Shown: positions 6,941-9,643 of the stretch, in pieces | Layout of the letters: each line of letters starts with the position of its first letter | How positions within the stretch are numbered: position 1 is the first letter of the stretch | DNA from: DATHYZ01 sp035458865 | Lineage (GTDB): Bacteria; Chloroflexota; Limnocylindria; Limnocylindrales; CSP1-4 | Direction of reading: 5' to 3' | DNA: 9,643 bases | NCBI GenBank assembly: GCA_035458865.1 | Contig: DATHYZ010000101.1 | Coordinates: 1 to 9,643, forward strand | Program-made: the position numbers and the translations under genes | The notes under the pieces: generated by a model | Database searches by the model: none | What the model was told of the DNA's origin: nothing | The model's input: the letters and a program-made list of their open reading frames with translations, nothing else

Positions 6941-8092
6941 GTGTGCCTGGCGCTCGTCGCAGGCCTGCTGGCCGGCTGTGGCAGCTCGTCGGCCCCAAGC
7001 GCGACGCCCAGCGACGTGGCTGAGGCGTCGGGCCCCAGTCCGAGCCCGAGCCCCAGCCCCAGCCCCAGCCCGAGCCCGTCGCCGAGCCCGAGTCCGTCGC
7101 CCACGCCGGAGCCCACGCCGGTCCTCGTCCCGGCTCCGCTCACCGGCCGTCCCGTGGCCCCGGAGCTCGCCCTCCGACGTCCGATCGCGGTCATGGTCGA
7201 CGACCTTCGGCCCGCCCGGCCGCAGTCCGGCTTCACCGACGCCTCGGTCGTCTGGCACGCGCCGGCCGAGGGTGGGATCCCCCGGTACATGCTCGTGTTC
7301 GCGGAGGGGGACCCGCCGGCCGTCGGCCCGGTGCGCAGCTCGCGCGAGTACTACATCGGCTGGGCCGCCGAGTGGAACGCCCTGTACGTCCACGTCGGCG
7401 GGTCGCCCCAATCACTCGCCACACTGCGGGCGAAGGGTGACGGTGAGCTGGTCTGGAACGCGGACGAGTTCCGCTGGGGTCGCTACTTCCGGCGGTCCAA
7501 GGAGCGCTACGCGCCGCACAACGTCTACACGGACGCCCGCCGGCTCCGGGAACTCCTCCAGGCCGTCGGGGCCGGCGACCTGGCAGCCCCGCCCGAGGCG
7601 GCCTGGGAGTTCGAGCCCGATCCGCCGGTGCGCGATCGGCCCGCTGGCGGACGGATCGTCATCCCCTACCCCTACAACGAGGTCGTCTACGCCTACGACC
7701 GGCTGACGAACAGCTACCCGCGCGCGGTGACCGGCGAGGCCGCCCAGGTCGACGCGACGACCGGCGAGCGCGTGGCGCCCAAGAACGTCGTCGTCATGTT
7801 CATGCGCTTCGGGCGGCTCGACGACGGCCATCCCGAGAAGCGGCGCCTGGAGGCCGACTTCGTGGGCAGCGGCGAGGCGCTCATCGCGGTCGACGGCCGG
7901 ACCATCAGAGGGACCTGGGAGAAGCCCTCGGTCACGGCGCCGACCCGGTTCCTGGATGCGGCCGGCGAGCCGGTGCGCCTGACCATCGGCCAGACCTTCG
8001 TCCAGGTCGTGCCGGTCGGGACGAAGGTCAGCGTCAGGGACGGTCGGGTGCCGTCGCCGCCGCGAGCCCCGAGCGTCGCGGCTCCCGCCTAG
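6941..8092 (+). CDS. DUF3048 (YerB-like) lipoprotein
   Basis: 383 residues from the first GTG; probably 407 from CTG at 6869. The protein should be exported and lipid-anchored: LLAGC forms a lipobox with Cys at residue 13 (37 from CTG). Counted from the GTG, the signal peptide would be too short and lack positive charge. The upstream in-frame stretch supplies it (RHRRIPTAGLRS before the hydrophobic core). Residues 32-53 are eleven Pro-Ser dipeptides, a flexible linker. DUF3048 follows: PLTGRPV, RRPIAVMVDD, ARPQSGFTDASVVW, EGGIPRYMLVF, VGPVRSSREYYIGWAAE, HVGGSP and APHNVYTD in the first domain, then NEVVYAYD, NVVVMFMRF, GTWEKPS and IGQTFVQVVPVG in the C-terminal domain. The family's biochemical role is not established to my knowledge. 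It is divergent from the sugar operon, so no functional tie is implied beyond both concerning the envelope. Confidence 0.88.
   Translation: MCLALVAGLLAGCGSSSAPSATPSDVAEASGPSPSPSPSPSPSPSPSPSPSPSPTPEPTPVLVPAPLTGRPVAPELALRRPIAVMVDDLRPARPQSGFTDASVVWHAPAEGGIPRYMLVFAEGDPPAVGPVRSSREYYIGWAAEWNALYVHVGGSPQSLATLRAKGDGELVWNADEFRWGRYFRRSKERYAPHNVYTDARRLRELLQAVGAGDLAAPPEAAWEFEPDPPVRDRPAGGRIVIPYPYNEVVYAYDRLTNSYPRAVTGEAAQVDATTGERVAPKNVVVMFMRFGRLDDGHPEKRRLEADFVGSGEALIAVDGRTIRGTWEKPSVTAPTRFLDAAGEPVRLTIGQTFVQVVPVGTKVSVRDGRVPSPPRAPSVAAPA
7034..7099 (+). repeat. Pro-Ser hexamer tandem tract
   Basis: Eleven consecutive CCN-AGY/TCG codon pairs encode (Pro-Ser)x11 just after the lipobox of the lipoprotein. The period is 6 bases with synonymous variation between units. 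It is a linker between membrane anchor and domain, and its copy number may vary by slippage. Confidence 0.9.
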
Positions 8093-8889
8093 GGCTGCCC
8101 CGACGACCCTCGGCGGCCGCGGCGCACGGCCCGACGTGCTCGCCGGGCAAGCTCCTCCGCTCGCAGCTGGACGACCACGACGAGGGCCTCGGCGACGATC
8201 CGGCGACTCATCTTGGAGGCCCCCACGCGCCGGTCGCGGAAGACGATCGGGATCTCGCGGAGCCGGGCGCCGGAACGGCTGGCCCGATAGGTCATCTCGA
8301 TCTGGAAGACGTACCCACCGGCGTGGACCCCGTCGAAGGGGATGGCCGCGAGCGTCCCGGCCCGCCAGGCCTTGAACCCGCCGGTCAGGTCATGGGGAGA
8401 CAGGCCGAGGACGACCCGGGCGAACGTGCTCCCGCCGCGGGAGATCACGCGCCGCCCCGGGCCCCAGTCCTCGACCGCGCCTCCGCGGACGTAGCGGGAT
8501 CCGATCACGAGGTCGGCCTCGTCCCGCTCGATCGGCTCGAGGAGCGTCGGAAGTACGGCCGGATCGTGGGACCAGTCCGCGTCCATCTGGACGACCCGCT
8601 CGGCCCCGGCGGCGATCGCCACCCCGAAGCCGTCGAGGTAGGCCCGCCCGAGCCCCATCTTGCCGGGCCGGTGATGGACCCGGATCCGACCGTCGACGGC
8701 CGCGAGCTCCTCGGCGAGCTCGCCCGTCCCGTCCGGCGAGGCGTCGTCCACCACGAGCAGCGTCGCGGCCGGGAGCGCCTCCAGGATCGCGGCGGAGATC
8801 CCGGGGAGATTGTCGGCCTCGTTGTACGTGGGGAGGATCACCCAGGTAGATCGGGGAACGAGTCCGACGATCGCTGAACCGTCATGCAC
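8089..8889 (-). CDS. GT2 polyprenol-phosphate mannosyltransferase-like (DPM1/Ppm1 type)
   Basis: 266 residues. Family members transfer mannose (or another hexose) from GDP- or UDP-sugar to polyprenyl phosphate at the cytoplasmic membrane face, supplying lipid-linked sugar donors. Motifs: WVILPTYNEADNL (16-28), VVDDASPDGT (46-55), QMDADWSHDP (101-110) with the metal-binding Asp103-x-Asp105, GSRYVRGG, LTGGFKAWR, and EIPIVFRDRRVGASKMS near the end. These are the classic polyprenol monophosphomannose synthase motifs. There are no membrane segments; the C-terminus is strongly basic (RRARRAVRRGRRG), which could help membrane association. The GTG start at 8889 is the only usable one ahead of the first motif, because a TAG lies four codons upstream in frame; the ribosome site is weak. 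The stop shares a CTAG with the lipoprotein stop. Other lipid-linked hexose products are possible. Confidence 0.88.
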   Translation of the reverse strand: MHDGSAIVGLVPRSTWVILPTYNEADNLPGISAAILEALPAATLLVVDDASPDGTGELAEELAAVDGRIRVHHRPGKMGLGRAYLDGFGVAIAAGAERVVQMDADWSHDPAVLPTLLEPIERDEADLVIGSRYVRGGAVEDWGPGRRVISRGGSTFARVVLGLSPHDLTGGFKAWRAGTLAAIPFDGVHAGGYVFQIEMTYRASRSGARLREIPIVFRDRRVGASKMSRRIVAEALVVVVQLRAEELARRARRAVRRGRRGSSGQP

Positions 8890-8969
8890 GTCATCAGCCT
8901 AGCGCGACAACCACCGAGTCTGCCCGGCAGCCACCTTCATCGGTCGTCGGCTGGAGCTGCGACTCGCCC
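8890..8969. other. 80-base gap between two minus-strand genes, no clear element
   Basis: It lies between the stop of the repeat protein and the start of the GT2 gene, both on the minus strand. I find no stem followed by a T-run that would serve as an intrinsic terminator and no good -10 box, so the two genes could be co-transcribed. Confidence 0.4.
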
Positions 8970-9643
8970 TCAGCGCTGGTAGCCGGTCACGTCGAGGACG
9001 AGGTGGGTCGTCGCCCCGGCGGGGGCCTTGTAGACGGCGGCGAGGCTGCCGTCGGGCCCGAGCGGCACGGTCAGGCCGTTGGCGGTCGTGTCCCCGCGCT
9101 CGAAGTTGAGACTCGAGGTCGGCGGATCGGCGGTCGGGGTCGGGGTGAGCGACACGTAGCCGCCGGCCGTCGCCCCGGTGACGGTCAGGTTGACGGTGAC
9201 CGCGACCGCGTCGGCGGGGATGCCGCCCCGGCCGGCGATCTGGACGACCCGGGGGCGGTTGGCGACGAAGGCCCCGCTGAGGCCGACCCCGCTCCGGGAG
9301 TCGAGGAGCCGGACCGGACCGGCGGGGGTGTACGTCGCCCCGTCGGGGGCGGCCCGGTAGTAGCCGGTGACGTCGAGGACGAGGTGGGTCGTCGCCCCGG
9401 CCGGACCCCGGTAGACGGCGGCGAGGCTGCCGTCGGGCCCGAGCGGCACGGTCAGGCCGTTGGCGGTCGTGTCCCCGCGCTCGAAGTTGAGGCTGCTCGT
9501 CGAGGGGGTCGCGGTCGGGGTCGGGGTGAGCGACACGTAGCCGCCGGCCGTCGCCCCGGTGACGGTCAGGTTGACGGTGACCGCGACCGCGTCGGCGGGG
9601 ATGCCGCCCCGGCCGGCGATCTGGACGACCCGGGGGCGGTTGG
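8970..9643 (-). CDS. Surface or secreted repeat protein, C-terminal part only
   Basis: 224 codons are visible; the frame is open at the right edge, so the N-terminus lies outside. It consists of 127-residue units. One full unit reads, in order: a VRLLDSRSGVGLSG block, NRPRVVQIAGRGGIPADAVA, VTVNLTVTGATAGGYVSLTP, a Thr/Pro-rich variable spot, SSLNFERGDTTANGLTVPLG, PDGSLAAVY and THLVLDVTGY. Similar repeats occur in secreted proteins and wall-associated enzymes of Actinomycetota and Chloroflexota, where their function is not well defined; Gly, Thr and Val richness and the alternating hydrophobic pattern suggest beta-sheet domains. The chain ends right after the last VTGYQR, with no sorting motif or membrane anchor. 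A catalytic domain, if any, would be upstream of the window. The GTG at 9536 is internal to a repeat and is not the start. Confidence 0.8.
   Translation of the reverse strand, partial: NRPRVVQIAGRGGIPADAVAVTVNLTVTGATAGGYVSLTPTPTATPSTSSLNFERGDTTANGLTVPLGPDGSLAAVYRGPAGATTHLVLDVTGYYRAAPDGATYTPAGPVRLLDSRSGVGLSGAFVANRPRVVQIAGRGGIPADAVAVTVNLTVTGATAGGYVSLTPTPTADPPTSSLNFERGDTTANGLTVPLGPDGSLAAVYKAPAGATTHLVLDVTGYQR
8979..9262 (-). repeat. Direct repeat copy A within the surface protein
   Basis: Matches 9360-9643 at a fixed offset of 381 bases (127 codons). By hand I count about 17 differences in 284 aligned bases, around 94% identity, gathered mostly in two patches near 9021-9029 and 9111-9129. The rest, including third codon positions, appears identical. 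Confidence 0.9.
9360..9643 (-). repeat. Direct repeat copy B within the surface protein, cut by the window edge
   Basis: Partner of 8979-9262 at an offset of 381 bases. The copy reaches the last base of the window, so the repeat and possibly more units continue to the right. Confidence 0.9.

Noticed and set aside
6850..7023. ATG at 6850 as the lipoprotein start
   Set aside because: It is in a different frame from the lipoprotein, lacks a ribosome site and gives a Pro/Arg-rich peptide with no hydrophobic core. It would need a frameshift.
7034..7099. Short tandem repeat considered as a CRISPR or regulatory array
   Set aside because: The period is 6 bases with no spacers and it encodes a Pro-Ser linker in a good reading frame.
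6661..7290. N-terminal 210 residues of the acetyltransferase frame if extended to 7290
   Set aside because: This part is the antisense of the lipoprotein signal and Pro-Ser tract (a Gly-Leu repeat); the beta-helix begins at GTG 6660, which has AGGAG upstream.
8920..8932. TGCCCGGCA as a terminator stem
   Set aside because: The 4-base stem leaves a one-base loop and there is no T-run on either strand.
8979..9643. Direct repeat considered as flanks of a mobile element
   Set aside because: The copies are adjacent in-frame protein units at exactly 127 codons, with no transposase, inverted ends or target duplication.

Overview
The window is very G+C-rich (by eye about 70% or more) and densely coded, with long spurious open frames on the strands opposite real genes. 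The style fits a high-GC free-living bacterium. The surface repeat at the right end (units closing in 'LVLDVTGY') and the DUF3048 lipoprotein with a Pro-Ser linker resemble proteins I associate with Chloroflexota of the Limnocylindria type. Actinomycetota is the main alternative. This placement is an inference from style, not from a marker gene.

Positions 1-6660 (minus strand) form one tightly packed operon of six genes, read from 6660 down to the left edge: an LbH N-acetyltransferase (wbpD-like), a PLP sugar aminotransferase (wbpE-like), a Gfo/Idh/MocA sugar 3-dehydrogenase, a nucleotide-sugar 6-dehydrogenase (wbpA/wecC-like), a non-hydrolysing UDP-sugar 2-epimerase (wbpI-like) and a GT4 glycosyltransferase that runs off the window. 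Four of the five junctions are 4-base stop/start overlaps (ATGA or GTGA) and the fifth is a 5-base gap. Together the first five proteins supply every step from UDP-GlcNAc to UDP-2,3-diacetamido-2,3-dideoxy-mannuronic acid (UDP-ManNAc3NAcA): C6 oxidation, C3 oxidation, C3 transamination, N-acetylation and C2 epimerisation. The GT4 enzyme is a candidate to transfer that or a neighbouring sugar into a surface polysaccharide or glycan.

Positions 6661-6940 are a divergent intergenic region with a candidate promoter for each side. To the right, on the plus strand, lies a DUF3048 (YerB-like) lipoprotein. Its best-supported start is a CTG at 6869 with a good Shine-Dalgarno sequence, not the GTG at 6941. 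Its TAG stop is interlocked, tail to tail, with the TAG stop of a minus-strand polyprenol-phosphate mannosyltransferase-like GT2 (8089-8889).

The right edge (8970-9643, minus) is the C-terminal part of a secreted or surface repeat protein made of 127-residue units. The two copies visible here are nearly identical at the DNA level, which indicates recent duplication or gene conversion. I see no RNA genes, CRISPR arrays, insertion sequences or phage genes.
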